Assembly (NCBI GenBank): GCA_042089915.1
Contig: JBELJZ010000016.1
Span: 1-61,085 of the forward strand
From: UBA8752 sp002172485
GTDB taxonomy: Bacteria > Bacteroidota > Bacteroidia > Flavobacteriales_D > Sanyastnellaceae
Length of the DNA stretch: 61,085 bases
Reading direction: 5' to 3'
Positions 61,018-61,085 of the stretch are shown here, one piece after another. A model generated the notes under the pieces. That model saw only the letters and a list, made by a program, of their open reading frames with translations, searched no databases and had not been told where the DNA came from. How positions within the stretch are numbered: position 1 is the first letter of the stretch; every line of letters starts with the position of its first letter. Position numbers and translations under genes: made by a program.

Positions 61018-61085
61018 TCAAATCTGTTTGAGCTCATAGATCTCGTACGATTCCATCACTTCATCAAAAACGGGCTTCGAAACTG
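61018..61085 (-). CDS. 3' end of a gene running off the window
   Basis: On the minus strand the last complete codons read VSKPVFDEVMESYEIYELKQ, then Ile and TGA at 61018-61020. The composition is natural for a protein C-terminus and the opposite strand is not coding, but only 21 residues are visible, so no function can be given. Confidence 0.5.
   Translation of the reverse strand, partial: VSKPVFDEVMESYEIYELKQI

Noticed and set aside
61004..61019. GAGCCC-TTG-GGGGCTC hairpin beside the last partial gene
   Set aside because: Six-base stem with no T tract on either strand; overlaps the stop codon and does not look like a terminator.
1..61085. Search by eye for CRISPR arrays, tRNA, rRNA, integrases, transposases and phage genes
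   Set aside because: No tandem spaced repeats, cloverleaf sequence, rRNA-like sequence or mobile-element protein was recognised; subtle cases cannot be excluded without tools.

Overview
The window looks like chromosomal DNA of a GC-rich (about 60% or more by eye), free-living, probably marine member of the Bacteroidota. The evidence is a SusC/SusD outer-membrane pair, a TonB receptor/DUF4249 pair, many Bacteroidota-style lipoproteins, several type IX secretion (T9SS) C-terminal sorting domains, and -7 promoter elements resembling TAnnTTTG. Shine-Dalgarno sequences are scarce. I saw no rRNA, tRNA, CRISPR array, phage or intact transposon.

Left part (1-9.2 kb): a small zinc-ribbon gene, a PNGase F-like lipoprotein and a PhzF-family enzyme form a tightly overlapping unit. 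A thioredoxin-fold protein and a lipoprotein GH2 beta-mannosidase follow, converging on each other. Then come small membrane proteins, a DUF808 protein, a rhodanese and the 3' remnant of an esterase. From 9.2 to 16.7 kb a complete tryptophan operon runs on the minus strand in the order trpE-G-D-C-F-B-A followed by a DAHP synthase; six of the seven junctions overlap or nearly overlap, mostly by 4 bases. It is preceded by a 22-residue leader peptide with three consecutive Trp codons and an intrinsic terminator that runs into the trpE start codon, which is a transcription attenuator.

Middle (16.8-26.6 kb): two gene fragments that both lack their 5' ends meet near 17.39 kb. They are followed by fabH-fabI, a T9SS-exported cupredoxin/fasciclin protein, UDP-GlcNAc 2-epimerase and a penicillin-amidase-family hydrolase.

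From 26.8 to 50.2 kb lies a glycan-utilisation region best explained by a laminarin-like beta-1,3/1,6-glucan. It holds SusC, SusD, a PKD-containing lipoprotein with an internal duplication, a GH5 enzyme with two CBM6-like domains, a lipoprotein GH16 laminarinase, a GH3 beta-glucosidase and a lipoprotein GH30. GH5 and GH3 carry T9SS sorting domains and share a 180-residue N-terminal module. A second TonB receptor with a DUF4249 lipoprotein, a DUF418 membrane protein, a BaiN/HI0933 flavoprotein and an orphan T9SS tail are interleaved. The inferred division of labour is cell-surface or secreted depolymerisation (GH16, GH5, GH30), capture and import by the PKD lipoprotein and SusCD, and final glucose release by GH3.

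Right part (50.2-61.1 kb): small envelope proteins, a fusion of a RimB-like protease domain with a RimK-like ATP-grasp ligase, a DUF457 membrane hydrolase, a GNAT acetyltransferase, a small T9SS protein, a GH144/glucoamylase-like gene missing its C-terminal half, a DUF2490 barrel, an LpxH-like phosphoesterase, three tiny membrane proteins and two secreted proteins of unknown function.

A recurring signal across the window is a -7-like element ending only 4-6 bases before the start codon of about a dozen first genes, including the trp leader peptide. This suggests widespread leaderless transcripts. All functions are inferred from sequence reading alone; no database search was run.
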